64,000 nucleotides of DNA, taken from the NCBI GenBank assembly GCA_964387885.1, contig CAYLYZ010000007.1, positions 19,708-83,707 of the forward strand. Reading direction: 5' to 3'. Source of the DNA: JABGPL01 sp964387885. Lineage in GTDB: Bacteria > Electryoneota > AABM5-125-24 > Hatepunaeales > Hatepunaeaceae. Shown piece by piece: positions 27,762 through 37,553 of the stretch. Below the pieces are notes generated by a model. That model had not been told where the DNA came from. It ran no database searches and was given only the letters and a program-made list of their open reading frames with translations. A program made the translations under genes and the position numbers. Position 1 is the stretch's first letter; every line of letters starts with the position of its first letter.

Positions 27762-28587
27762 AGGGAACCTTGAAAACTGTACCGGTTGGGATTTCAGTTT
27801 TGTTATTACTCAATATTTCAGCAATTACGTGAACAGAATCTTTTTGAGTTTGCATGCTGATTTGCCATCCCGCATGAATGGTGTCTATATGCACTCCTAG
27901 CCTTGATTCGGATAGTTCTCTTAAGGAATGGGGATATCTTCTTTTAAATCTTTTGAATTCCAGCGAAGCCTGGTAAATACTCTGCAGTTTTGTATCAACA
28001 GATTTCAACTCCCTGTATCTATTCGAAAGATATTTATTATATCCTCTTAAGCGACCTACAACATTTCTGTCTTTTTCTCTATAATACTCGATAAGGTTGT
28101 ATCCAACGACACCCGGAACGTCAAGGTATTCTACAGCTCTTTTCCAGACTAATTTCTTAGCAATCTCATCGAGACTCGGATCACGTACAAGAACACTGTC
28201 CAAAATTCGCATTGCATCCTTTGATCGACTTTTTTCCCGAATAATTACCTTAGCAACGTTTAAAAGTGTTTTTGCTGTTTCATACCGAGGATTTGGCGGT
28301 GCCTGCATCATATTATCCGCCTTCAGAATTTCTTCAAATCCCCGGTCTAAGTTACCTTCAACAAGATTTGTAAATCCACGTAATTGAAATAGTTTTACAG
28401 GATCTACTTCTGTTGTGTCAATACTTTGCAATAATTCAAGCGCAGTATTAAAATCATATGCTGAAATCATGTCTTCAGCTTGATTTAAAAGGTCATGCTC
28501 GCAACTTGAAATTACAAACTGAGTTACAGAAAAAATCAACAATAAGTTTATTGTGGTTCTCAATGGGCGCCTGAAGTGCACTCTCAA
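27754..28587 (-). CDS. Predicted lipoprotein with helical (TPR-like) repeats
   Basis: A 277-residue protein with an N-terminal basic region, a hydrophobic segment (INLLLIFSVTQFVIS) and Cys at about residue 29 (VISSCEHD), which fits a lipoprotein signal. What follows is helical with TPR-like spacing (SAYDFNTALELLQSID, LFQLRGFTNLVEGNLDRGFEEILKADN, DAMRILDSVLVRDPSLDEIAKKLV), and a C-terminal beta-rich part (HAGWQISMQTQKDSVHVIAEI). Function unknown; probably an envelope scaffold. First gene of the unit with acpS. Confidence 0.7.
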   Translation of the reverse strand: MRVHFRRPLRTTINLLLIFSVTQFVISSCEHDLLNQAEDMISAYDFNTALELLQSIDTTEVDPVKLFQLRGFTNLVEGNLDRGFEEILKADNMMQAPPNPRYETAKTLLNVAKVIIREKSRSKDAMRILDSVLVRDPSLDEIAKKLVWKRAVEYLDVPGVVGYNLIEYYREKDRNVVGRLRGYNKYLSNRYRELKSVDTKLQSIYQASLEFKRFKRRYPHSLRELSESRLGVHIDTIHAGWQISMQTQKDSVHVIAEILSNNKTEIPTGTVFKVPYE

Positions 28588-28631
28588 CGACCTCTATTTA
28601 CATCTTCATGTGAATCGCATTAGCAAAAGTA

Positions 28632-28658
28632 CAGGCTTCACCGAAAAGATGAAGCCTG
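28632..28658 (-). terminator. Putative terminator after the DHH-family gene
   Basis: A 9-bp perfect stem (CAGGCTTCA with TGAAGCCTG, 9-nt loop) lies 71 bp past the stop of the DHH-family gene and 45 bp before the start of the lipoprotein gene. On the minus strand it is followed by TACTTTTG, a short T-rich tail. Confidence 0.5.
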
Positions 28659-28728
28659 ATACTTAAGAACTTTATCAAACACTTGAAAGAAATGAAAACT
28701 GACAAGACTGCAAAAAACCGGTCTTCCG

Positions 28729-29637
28729 TTAAAGAATATAGGCATTCTCTTGCAGATGTTCTATAATTTCCTTAATAACGTTTTCTGACTTCATATCGTT
28801 CGGATCAAGTGACAATCCTGCCGCACCCGATACACCACCACCACCATATTTCTCGGCCAATTGCCCGAGATGGACTTCGCAGGTTCTGTTGAAAATACTC
28901 TTGCCAAGTCGAATCCTAAGTTCAGTTTGATTTTTGTGTAGTGATACACCAACTTGAACATTACCATCCGGGAATAATGCAAAAGCGAGGAAACGGTTGC
29001 CAACGGGCATTATACCGGTATCTCGAAAATCTGTAAAGATTACATTTTCAACAAGTTTGGAACGGTCAACTAATTCCATTTTGAATTCTTCAGCATCCAT
29101 CCTGTAACGGCCTATACGTCCTTTCACTTCAGGCATATCAAGTACCTGATTGACGTGTGAGCCATTCTGAATGGAAACCATCACTGAGTTCGCAAATCCA
29201 TGGTATTCAGCTAATCCCATAAAAGGATCTAAAGTATAGCTTAATAACACCCAGCCCTCAGGATTTAAAACATCATCCATAGTTAGATTCGCATTGTCAA
29301 TCCTGTCTGTCTCACGGATAAATCCTTCAAACCGTTTAAGTCTCGGGGAATCATAATAATCATATACTAATCTGGTCGTACTTGGAGCAAATCCACGTTT
29401 TCCTTTGACACCAAATGAACTATCGGATTTGCTCTCTGACTTCTGATTGTTTGAGAACCACGTCTCCGCATTTGCATGAAAGGGGAGATTTGCGATAATG
29501 TCTCCCTTATTGATGTCAACAGTGCCTTTCGAGATATACTGGGGATGAGCAAATACTACCTGTTCAATACTCTCCATTCTGGTGATGAGTACACCACAGC
29601 CAACTCCATCGAGATTGGCACGTGTAATCAAACGCAT
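28729..29637 (-). CDS. Degenerate DHH/DHHA1-family phosphoesterase homologue
   Basis: A 302-residue relative of the 'exopolyphosphatase-like' DHH proteins. The fold signatures are clear: LITRANLDGVGCGVLI at the N terminus, GDIIANLPFH, KGKRGFAPSTTRLVYDYY, GWVLLSYTLDP, PVGNRFLAFALFPDGNV and a final YGGGG. Key metal-binding residues are missing: the first motif has N-x-D for D-x-D, the DHH position reads WFSNNQ (residues 60-65), and the DHHA1 GGGH reads GGGV (265-269). It is therefore probably not a hydrolase. The second ATG (29637) is chosen because GAGG lies 6 nt upstream; another is 12 nt earlier. argF is 101 bp upstream. Confidence 0.8.
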   Translation of the reverse strand: MRLITRANLDGVGCGVLITRMESIEQVVFAHPQYISKGTVDINKGDIIANLPFHANAETWFSNNQKSESKSDSSFGVKGKRGFAPSTTRLVYDYYDSPRLKRFEGFIRETDRIDNANLTMDDVLNPEGWVLLSYTLDPFMGLAEYHGFANSVMVSIQNGSHVNQVLDMPEVKGRIGRYRMDAEEFKMELVDRSKLVENVIFTDFRDTGIMPVGNRFLAFALFPDGNVQVGVSLHKNQTELRIRLGKSIFNRTCEVHLGQLAEKYGGGGVSGAAGLSLDPNDMKSENVIKEIIEHLQENAYIL

Positions 29638-29738
29638 AAGCTGCCTCATTTATTTACGTTCAGTGTTAAATCACCCCGAGGCTATCGACATTACAAAATT
29701 TGTATTTTCTCTTTGTCAATATGTCGGAATTGATTTAT

Positions 29739-30665
29739 CTAAATTTCTCCCAAAGCCCAGAGGAGAAGCGATTTCTGACCATGGAGGCGATTTTCCGCCT
29801 GATCGAAAACTACCGACTGAGGACCATCCATAAGCTCATCGGTAATCTCCCGACCGCGTTCGGCGGGCAGGCAGTGCATGACAATACAACTTGGTTTCGC
29901 CTTTTCAAGCAAACTACTATTTAACTGAAATGACTTTAGTAAAAGCGTTTTTTCTGCTGCTTTATCCTTCTCTCCCATTGAAGCCCAGACGTCTGTATAA
30001 ATAACGTCAGCATCCTCTGCAGCGTTTGCAGGATTGTCGGTAATAGTAATCTTCCCTCGGGCGTCCTTAAGGGATTCTTCAAGGAATTCCTGCCCCGGAT
30101 GAGTCTCAGGAGTAGTGGCAATCCACAGATCAATATTTAATATTCGAGCGGCATTAATCCAGGATCTCGTCATGTTATTCCCATCACCGAAATAGGCAAC
30201 TTTAATACCTTCGATTGCACCGAGTTTTTCGCGGATCGTTAGTATATCACAGAAAACCTGACAGGGATGGAATGCATCCGTCAATGCATTTATAACTGGT
30301 GCATCCGACCATTCTGCCAATTCCTCCAGATCGGATTGGTGAAAGGTTCGCACCACAAGCACATCAAGATATCTCGATAAAACTCGAGCTGCATCTGCAA
30401 TAGTCTCACGAGCTCCGAGTTGAATTTCCTGGTCTGTTATAAACATAGCCCCACAGCCAAGTTGATGCGTCCCGACCTCAAAAGAGATGCGGGTTCTAAG
30501 CGAAGGTTTGTGGAAGATTAGCCCAGCCATGCGTCCATTGAGTAGTTGTGGACATATTCCGGCTTTGGTTTGTTCTTTCAAACGCATCGCATGATCAATA
30601 AGATCAATAAATTGCTCGCGATTCAAATCCGTAAGGGAAAGGATATCGCGTGTTTTGTTACTCAT
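29739..30665 (-). CDS. argF: Ornithine carbamoyltransferase
   Basis: Makes citrulline from ornithine and carbamoyl phosphate in arginine synthesis. The 308-residue protein has the carbamoyl-phosphate motif KPSLRTRISFE (Leu where STRTR is commoner, a known variant), the HPCQ motif in DAFHPCQVFCD, the ornithine-binding DVWASMG loop, and MHCLPAERG with the catalytic Cys. No other arginine genes lie nearby. An N-acetyl- or N-succinylornithine carbamoyltransferase is possible in this phylogenetic neighbourhood, but the SMG loop favours ornithine. Confidence 0.93.
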   Translation of the reverse strand: MSNKTRDILSLTDLNREQFIDLIDHAMRLKEQTKAGICPQLLNGRMAGLIFHKPSLRTRISFEVGTHQLGCGAMFITDQEIQLGARETIADAARVLSRYLDVLVVRTFHQSDLEELAEWSDAPVINALTDAFHPCQVFCDILTIREKLGAIEGIKVAYFGDGNNMTRSWINAARILNIDLWIATTPETHPGQEFLEESLKDARGKITITDNPANAAEDADVIYTDVWASMGEKDKAAEKTLLLKSFQLNSSLLEKAKPSCIVMHCLPAERGREITDELMDGPQSVVFDQAENRLHGQKSLLLWALGEI

Positions 30666-30865
30666 TTATTCCTCAAGAAACGGTTTGTTTAGTATTTTCC
30701 AGTAAATTGAACTCAAAAAAGCTGTAGAATTCACTCAAATTCAAACAACTGTTTTCGTGGATTAAAATACAACCTCAAATTTAGATTCCCAAATATCTCA
30801 TTGGAAAGAGTGTAATGTAAATAGAATTTCTCAAAGTTCACGATCTTCAACTCGAGAAGGAAACA

Positions 30866-31459
30866 TTATCCTTTTCTGGTGTTCTTTTCAATCTTTTTGA
30901 GTGTTTCTAATATACTTGACATCGGATCTGATATATTTGTTGATGGTTTCAAACCTTTATTATCTAAAGTCCCATCAGATGGTAATTGAAGTTGTAAACT
31001 CGAGACCTGGCTGATTAACATATCCCTGAGTTCTTCGTAGTTCTCCTGACTGAACAGGAGAATCTCGGCTACATTCGTAGCTCCCTGCCCCGCTGTTTGA
31101 ATTTTCAGAGTCGCCAACTTCCTGCTTCGTTGCATTGGTCCCTGTCGCAGGTCAATATTTGTTATCCGGGAGAAAGGTACCAGGACTTGCTTCTGCCACC
31201 AGACACCGCTTGAGACTCTGAGCTCGTTATCATCGTAAAAGAACTTGAACTTTCGCCAGAATACTTTGAGATATGCATGGATAAAAATAGAAATAACGAA
31301 TAGAACACCGGGAATGATCAGTAATCCAGGTACAGAACCTTCAAATATGGATACTAATATCCAGATAGCAACTGCGAGGATAATCAATGCTAATGATGTG
31401 ATCCAATGTACAGCTATCCAAAGCTTTAAGGTGTCTTCTGATAATCGTTGTTCAATCAT
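30866..31459 (-). CDS. PH-domain (bPH2, YdbS-like) membrane protein
   Basis: A 197-residue protein: two adjacent membrane helices (about residues 14-36 and 42-63) followed by the bacterial PH-like domain, with the typical LRVSSGVWWQKQVLVPFSRITNIDLRQGPMQRSRKLATLKIQTAG. The tail (about 155-197) is polar and ends in basic residues. The family is membrane-associated and uncharacterised. A textbook AGAGGAGG ribosome site precedes the ATG. It follows the large C25-type gene by 41 bp on the same strand. Confidence 0.87.
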   Translation of the reverse strand: MIEQRLSEDTLKLWIAVHWITSLALIILAVAIWILVSIFEGSVPGLLIIPGVLFVISIFIHAYLKVFWRKFKFFYDDNELRVSSGVWWQKQVLVPFSRITNIDLRQGPMQRSRKLATLKIQTAGQGATNVAEILLFSQENYEELRDMLISQVSSLQLQLPSDGTLDNKGLKPSTNISDPMSSILETLKKIEKNTRKG

Positions 31460-31500
31460 ACTTTCCTCCTCTAATCCCCCCCAATATCCAATGAGTCAAG

Positions 31501-34500
31501 TTAACGCATTAACACTACTTTACGACTTGTAACAAGGTTCCCGGCAGTCAGTTGAATAATGTAAACTCCACTAGCAAGATCGGAGCCATCAAATTCGAAA
31601 GAATGAGATCCGGATGACAGATTACCAATGTGAAATTCATTAACCAGTCTCCCGGATACATCCCAAACCATGATTCCTGCTTCCGAATTGAAAGGTAAAT
31701 AAAAATCGAGTTTTGTGCTCGGATTAAATGGATTTGGCCAGGCAGCACTCAGCCCAAAACCGGTCGGAGTAACGAGATTATCAGCGGATACCGATACCTC
31801 GCCTATGCTGATCAGAAGTGGAATGTCGAATCTGTCTCCCTCTGCATTGTGGAATAATTCTAATACAAGGCTGTAATCCTGCTCAGGCATCCCGATCGAA
31901 TTTACACTTAATCCGAAACTCTGCCTTTCCTCCGGCTGCACAGAACCTATCTGTGGATCATAACTTATCCAGGATAAATTTGGACCAATTTCAAAGCCGA
32001 CTAACCTGTCCTTTGGCGTAACATTTATTAATCCGATAAATGTCCACAGCAGCGGATTCCATCTATTGGTTATTACGCATCCAAGAGGTCTGTCATCTTC
32101 TGTCATACCCTCAAACCTCAGGTACCGAATCAACCTTATTTCTCCGGTTTCCGGATTCATTTTCCGTAATTCAAGACGACTCCTGTCACCAACCTCGTCC
32201 GGGTGGCGATTGTGTGCGAAGATGTATAAATTAAATCCCTCAGGATCTTCTGCAAACCATGTCATTCCAATCGAATAAATAGTCTCACCCTCATATTCGA
32301 ACTCATTGACTACATTTCCAATTGTATCATACTCATAAAACCTTCTTCCTGTCATGGACTTCGCGAAAAATGTCCCGCGGTCTGGTGACCATGTCATTGC
32401 CTGAGTCGGATTCTCCTCAGTAGTAAATGAATCTACAAACGCACCTTCACGTGTTAGAGTAACAATCCTTCGTTGTTCAACCGCTACGAGGTTTTCACCA
32501 TTGAAATCAATTTCGGTATATCCTCGAGTAACTGACGAATCAATATTGTACTGTTGAACATCTTCCCTATGGTTCCCATCTCGATCAAACACATAAAGCA
32601 TATGCGGGAATTCACGTCGAGAAACCTGACCGGAGATGTAAAAATTCTCTCCATCAAATGCTACACCGTATAGTCCTGAGTCATCGACTGAATCTCCTAC
32701 TGCGTAGTTAAATATCTCCCCCCACTCTATATCCATTTCCGGATCTTCGAAACGTGGATTAAGTACAATCTCAAAATCAAGAGGACCATTACCCTCATTC
32801 CAGATTTCAAAAGCAGTATCAGCGGTGGAATCTGGCCAAACCTGTACATTTAACTCCTCAACATCAATGTTGAAAGTAGGATATGTCATTATGAAGTTAA
32901 CTTCGACGTCCTCATCCTCAATGATTTCAATTTGTTCAGAAACAGCATCATTGAAATATCGACGCTGAGCAATAATGTCGTAGGTTCCAACTGGTGCATT
33001 TTCCAGGAAATATTCACCATTTTCATCTGTCAAACTGAAAAAACCGGTTCCATCGAGCATTACCCTTACACCTTCCATAGGGAGGTCACCTTCCGCAGCA
33101 ATAACAGTCCCGTGAATAGAACCAAATTCCGACAGAGGACCTGTTGTGAAACGGACAGCCATATCTTCTTCAAGATCTTCAGTTCTTGGATCCCAATCTC
33201 GAGCATGTGTAATTGTCATTCCATCATTCCTATCCGGAGAGGAAAAACCGATTGTCACTGCCTCTTCGGGATAATCACGACCGGGTGCATTCACATTTCC
33301 TCTTTCGTACAGGAAAATGAACTCACCATCACCGGTTTGAGTTGGAATAACCTCCGGATTATAAAGGTGAACTGCAAATGTGTGCGATCCCCCTCGATTC
33401 TGACAATTACGCCATTCAATTATGAAGCGATCTGCCTCATCATCATGCCATGCGAAGATCTGTCCACTCCATAGATCAGTCCAAAATGGACAGAGCATTG
33501 CCGGAGGCGCCAATGGACTTCCCATTTCCTGGTTGTTCCAGGAGACCTGATCACTACGACCAAAGCACATCCAACCATTGGAACTTACCGAAATCAGGTT
33601 GTAGGCATTACCGTGATAAATGAAATCCCAGGGAAGGTCAACCAATGCCCGTTGACCGTGCATTCCCGCCATATTGTTGGCTCCCCCGTCATCTTGATCA
33701 TTCAATCTAAGATTGGCGTTATTATTGCCAGCCGCCCAGTCATATTCAGGATTCATACCTCCCGTTGTATCTCTGCTGTCAAAAGCCCAGTAACCGTAAT
33801 TAGTAGGTCCCTGAGGTGCGATTTCAACATTACCTCCAACCAGTACAGGAATGATTAGGCTATCAGATCGACCGGTATCGTCCTCAAGAAGCAAACCAAA
33901 GGAGACTTCGCACATCGGATAGGAATTTGGTGCAGCAAATATCTCAAAAGGCTGACGGGAATTTCTCACCTGTTGTCCTATTTCAATTGCACCGAGGAAG
34001 GTTTCAGCTTCGCGAATTTGTATTTTCGGATCAATACTATGCAGGGAAGCACGAATAGGTAAAGCATCAAGTTCACCATTATTCTCTATTGTAACAATCA
34101 GATCATCTATTACACCGGGCGCTAAACCGTCGTTAGCAAATTCAAAATCGATTATCTCGAAACTGTATCCGACGGTATTGAGATTAAATCCCTCACGCCA
34201 TTGTTCTTCACCATAATCAATCAACAATTCAAAACCGAGTTCAATTCCATCTGGCATTTCCGGTGAACAACTGAATACGTAAGCCACTTCACCTTCTTCA
34301 AATTCACCCGGCTCTATTTCGGGATATTGTGCTTCAGCATTCACAAGTTCAATCCAGGGTGATCTCGATAATAGAGTTGTGGTAAAAGACTCGGATCTCT
34401 CATCACCCGAATTTGAGATCATAACACCAAGCTCAATAGTCTCACCGGGATTTATGATTGTGTCCTCATTTCCGGAACTCTGGCCTTCTCCGTCATCGTC

Positions 34501-36585
34501 GATTGCGGTTTCCAGAATAGTTGTGTAAACAGGTTGGTCGATAACCTCAAAACTCGTTTCTACTGGAATTAAATTTGGGCCGGTCACTGTCATCAGGTAC
34601 TCACCTGTCTGCAGGGGATCAACAACGATGCTAAGTCGACCCTCTTCATCCGTATATCCTCCATACCGGATTTCTTCATCCTCTAACATCCTGAAGACAT
34701 GGACATATGCTCCGGGAACAGGTTGGTCATTTCCAAAAGATATGGTTGCTTTAATCAGTGAGGTTCCAGTTGGTTTCTCCTCAGTGAAATCCACAAATAG
34801 TGCTTGTGGATCCCGAGTCCAGACCTGCATGCCCGGATCACCCATGATATTGTAAGTGTAGAAATAATAACCAACTGATTGGCCATTGTTATTTTGCCTG
34901 TACGATGGATAATTATCCAATAGACTTAGTTTTGCACTCACGGAAAGCGCTCCCAGGGTGTACACCCCCTCATTGAGTAATGCATGATAAAACGCACCAT
35001 CCATGGTATTGTTAAACCAGGTATGTGTATGCAAATCAGAAGGACCAAAACAAGCAACTCCCCCACGGGCTCCATCATTATTATTCCATGACCTGAGGTA
35101 TGCCTCACCCCTACTCTCCGGATTAGTATCATTCCATGTATTTGTGTAATCATTCGTACCACAAACCATTCCGGTTACCACCGGAAGCTTTGATCCATTT
35201 CGCAGATTTCGTATCTGATTGGGAAAGATATCACCCCAGGTCTGAAATCCACGGAAATTAATGAATCCAACTCCTGCGTTAATACCATTAAAAATTACAC
35301 CGTGATTTGGTCGTTCACCACCAAACCAATTTGCATACGCCTCATGAATATTATCTCTAATATATCCGACGCCCATCATCAACTCTCTGACCGCTACGTT
35401 ACACTGTATGCAGGACCCTACACCATGGGCAATTAGAACCGCTCCCTCAACCCATGGCTCTTCTACGAAGGGAGTATTTTCATAAGCGAGAATTTTCTGA
35501 ACCATCCGGTGCAGTTCTACAGGAGTAGCTGCTGGAAGTCTGCCAATAAAACCTTCCGGTATCCAGGAATCAATGCCTGCATCCCCCTCCCAGCAAACGA
35601 ATTGGTTCTGAGAAGCGTGATAGCCCTGACGTTCACCTCGGTTATCATGAAAATAAGGATTTGGTATCTGTCCCTGAACATCTCCCGTCAGGAGGACAAA
35701 CGTCGGTGGGATTTCCCATTCATCCCATGCGTCCTGGAGATATGCTTCCAGATTCTCACGCCTGTTTCCTATTTCTCTGAGATCTGCTATCGAGACTTTG
35801 AATCCTTTTCTCTCTTTCCATTCTATCAACGGTTCAAGTTCATCGAGTAAACCGTCGTTAGCCACCACTATTACATAATGACCGAGCAGATCCTCACGCA
35901 TGCCAATATCGTCACGACCGGGCTCTCCATTGGCATACAATCTTTCCAACTGTCGGTAAACCGGGAATTCGAATTTCCGACCGGTACTTTGCTTTTCGGG
36001 AATATCTTCGAAATCTATTTCAACCTCCAAATCGCGATGAATTCGAAGTTGCCTTTTGGAGGGATTAAAGCTGAACGGCATCATGTCAATCAGCGCCATT
36101 TTTTTCCCACCAACTGAGAAGACTTCAGAGAGAACTACAGGGATTTCCGGAAAAAATTCGTCTCGGTCGTACAACTCACTTAATGTGACAGCCTGGACTT
36201 CTGAACCAGATTTATCTTGATTAATGGTTGGGAAAGGTGAAATGTCTATTTCGGAAAGTAATTCTGTATCATGGAAGTTGAAGGATATTGTGGGATGTTT
36301 TCCCTGAGGAACTTCAATCCATCTACTCCAGGACGGTAATGATGGCCCGCCCGGTTCTCCAATAACTCCATCAGCTTCTATGTCTATTTTCTGAAATTCT
36401 CTGCCGGTAATTTCTATAGTTTCAAACACCACACTTGCATCTGGTATTTCAAGTTTTATTTGAGCAACCTTTTCTTCTAATATGACTTCTGTACTCTTCA
36501 AATCACGCGCTGAGGTCGGCATTGTCAAAACTGATGCGACCATAAATAGCGTCGAAAATATCTTCCACGGCATAGTGAACTTCAA
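31501..36585 (-). CDS. Large secreted C25 (gingipain-family) protein with sorting domain
   Basis: A 1,694-residue exported protein. Order: signal peptide (1-26, ends PTSARD), a propeptide-like N-terminal beta domain (about 35-205), a peptidase C25 domain (about 232-600: GHYVIVVANDGLLDELEPLI, VLLTGDVQGQIPNPYF, FIGRLPAAT), an Ig-like domain, CARDB-type beta domains (IDPGETIELGVMISNSG type), a propeller-like segment, a carboxypeptidase-regulatory domain (GSIHGTVIAAEGDLPMEGV), then a type IX-like C-terminal domain (WPNPFNPSTKLDFYLP ... SRKVVLMR). The catalytic Cys is kept (475, TGMVCGTND), but where C25 enzymes have the His of GHGS this protein reads INFRGFQTW. It may be inactive or use another residue. 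Confidence 0.88.
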   Translation of the reverse strand: MKFTMPWKIFSTLFMVASVLTMPTSARDLKSTEVILEEKVAQIKLEIPDASVVFETIEITGREFQKIDIEADGVIGEPGGPSLPSWSRWIEVPQGKHPTISFNFHDTELLSEIDISPFPTINQDKSGSEVQAVTLSELYDRDEFFPEIPVVLSEVFSVGGKKMALIDMMPFSFNPSKRQLRIHRDLEVEIDFEDIPEKQSTGRKFEFPVYRQLERLYANGEPGRDDIGMREDLLGHYVIVVANDGLLDELEPLIEWKERKGFKVSIADLREIGNRRENLEAYLQDAWDEWEIPPTFVLLTGDVQGQIPNPYFHDNRGERQGYHASQNQFVCWEGDAGIDSWIPEGFIGRLPAATPVELHRMVQKILAYENTPFVEEPWVEGAVLIAHGVGSCIQCNVAVRELMMGVGYIRDNIHEAYANWFGGERPNHGVIFNGINAGVGFINFRGFQTWGDIFPNQIRNLRNGSKLPVVTGMVCGTNDYTNTWNDTNPESRGEAYLRSWNNNDGARGGVACFGPSDLHTHTWFNNTMDGAFYHALLNEGVYTLGALSVSAKLSLLDNYPSYRQNNNGQSVGYYFYTYNIMGDPGMQVWTRDPQALFVDFTEEKPTGTSLIKATISFGNDQPVPGAYVHVFRMLEDEEIRYGGYTDEEGRLSIVVDPLQTGEYLMTVTGPNLIPVETSFEVIDQPVYTTILETAIDDDGEGQSSGNEDTIINPGETIELGVMISNSGDERSESFTTTLLSRSPWIELVNAEAQYPEIEPGEFEEGEVAYVFSCSPEMPDGIELGFELLIDYGEEQWREGFNLNTVGYSFEIIDFEFANDGLAPGVIDDLIVTIENNGELDALPIRASLHSIDPKIQIREAETFLGAIEIGQQVRNSRQPFEIFAAPNSYPMCEVSFGLLLEDDTGRSDSLIIPVLVGGNVEIAPQGPTNYGYWAFDSRDTTGGMNPEYDWAAGNNNANLRLNDQDDGGANNMAGMHGQRALVDLPWDFIYHGNAYNLISVSSNGWMCFGRSDQVSWNNQEMGSPLAPPAMLCPFWTDLWSGQIFAWHDDEADRFIIEWRNCQNRGGSHTFAVHLYNPEVIPTQTGDGEFIFLYERGNVNAPGRDYPEEAVTIGFSSPDRNDGMTITHARDWDPRTEDLEEDMAVRFTTGPLSEFGSIHGTVIAAEGDLPMEGVRVMLDGTGFFSLTDENGEYFLENAPVGTYDIIAQRRYFNDAVSEQIEIIEDEDVEVNFIMTYPTFNIDVEELNVQVWPDSTADTAFEIWNEGNGPLDFEIVLNPRFEDPEMDIEWGEIFNYAVGDSVDDSGLYGVAFDGENFYISGQVSRREFPHMLYVFDRDGNHREDVQQYNIDSSVTRGYTEIDFNGENLVAVEQRRIVTLTREGAFVDSFTTEENPTQAMTWSPDRGTFFAKSMTGRRFYEYDTIGNVVNEFEYEGETIYSIGMTWFAEDPEGFNLYIFAHNRHPDEVGDRSRLELRKMNPETGEIRLIRYLRFEGMTEDDRPLGCVITNRWNPLLWTFIGLINVTPKDRLVGFEIGPNLSWISYDPQIGSVQPEERQSFGLSVNSIGMPEQDYSLVLELFHNAEGDRFDIPLLISIGEVSVSADNLVTPTGFGLSAAWPNPFNPSTKLDFYLPFNSEAGIMVWDVSGRLVNEFHIGNLSSGSHSFEFDGSDLASGVYIIQLTAGNLVTSRKVVLMR

Positions 36586-36981
36586 GATTAACCTCCCGAG
36601 TTGTCTTAGTAAAGTTCATTTTCATATCTGTTTGCAAGTCAATTCCCCCCAAATAATATTCCTCATTTGTCGGGATTAAATATCAAACAGATATTATCTC
36701 AAAAATTGAATTCTCAAGCAGAAATTGCAAATCTAATAACCTAATACAAAAATAAGTTATTATTGAATCAACAAAATCAGGTTGATTACAATACTAATTT
36801 CCGGAGAAATCAGATATCAAAACAGACGGCAAAGAACAATTACTTTCGTAGTAATTCAGGGATACCATTCCGGATCAACACAACAACTGGTAAAGCGGCA
36901 TCCCGTCCACTTTACCAGTAAGATTGTTTAAAGTAAATAGCTCTTAATGCGTTGCTTCTGAATTCCTTAAAAAAACCAGAG
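36586..36981. other. Intergenic stretch with one hairpin
   Basis: AT-rich, without a gene. A 10-bp perfect inverted repeat (ACTGGTAAAG at 36886-36895 with CTTTACCAGT at 36910-36919) lies about 60 bp beyond the DUF4398 gene stop and could end its transcript, although no clear T tract follows on either strand. The rest holds the promoter region of the C25-type gene; no confident promoter can be named. Confidence 0.45.
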
Positions 36982-37314
36982 TTATCTACCCAATTTCTCC
37001 ATTTCAGACTCGAGAATGCGCAGGCGTTCTTCAGCCTTCTTCCGTGCGTCTTCAGCACGGAGTTTAGCTTTAATAGCAGCTGCTCGTGCTTCCTGAACAC
37101 GATTGTCATGGCTCAATTCAACCGCTTCCTGAAAATATTCCTCTGCCTTGTTATAATCGTCTGTAGCATGTGCATCCGCACTCACTTCCATAGCCGCCTC
37201 GAGAGCTTTTTCAGCTCTGGCGAGCTCTCTATCTGCTGTTGTATCACAGCCTGATAAGAAGGTTACCGATGAGATAGCGAAACACAACAACAATACACAA
37301 AAGATACGGGACAT
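36982..37314 (-). CDS. DUF4398-type lipoprotein
   Basis: A 110-residue lipoprotein: hydrophobic signal (FCVLLLCFAISSVTFLSGC) with lipobox LSGC, then a single long alpha-helical, Ala/Glu-rich domain (ARAEKALEAAMEVSADAHATDDYNKAEEYFQEAVELSHDN type) matching the DUF4398 pattern, probably coiled coil. Such small lipoproteins usually sit in the outer membrane periplasmic face next to OmpA-like proteins, but none is adjacent here. Single-gene unit. Confidence 0.8.
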   Translation of the reverse strand: MSRIFCVLLLCFAISSVTFLSGCDTTADRELARAEKALEAAMEVSADAHATDDYNKAEEYFQEAVELSHDNRVQEARAAAIKAKLRAEDARKKAEERLRILESEMEKLGR

Positions 37315-37553
37315 TCTTATCTCCTATTTGTTTTAATTTCCAACCTTTAATCCGGATTGAAACAGGATTTACTCAACAACCCAAAAACATGCAGCTAATT
37401 CTCAGTTATGTCATCTGAGAAATTAGTAGAAACCCGGGCAAATAAAAAAATACCCAACCTAAAAATATAACACTTTATCATTGAAATGTTAAGTCAGTTT
37501 CAATGATTTTTTCTAAATATGGATATAATAATAAACATAAATAGTGCATTTTT

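Noticed and set aside
37477..37507. Inverted repeat ATCATTGAAA/TTTCAATGAT as terminator of the ABC permease gene
   Set aside because: The T run follows on the plus strand, where no gene is upstream; on the minus strand no T tract follows. Not called.
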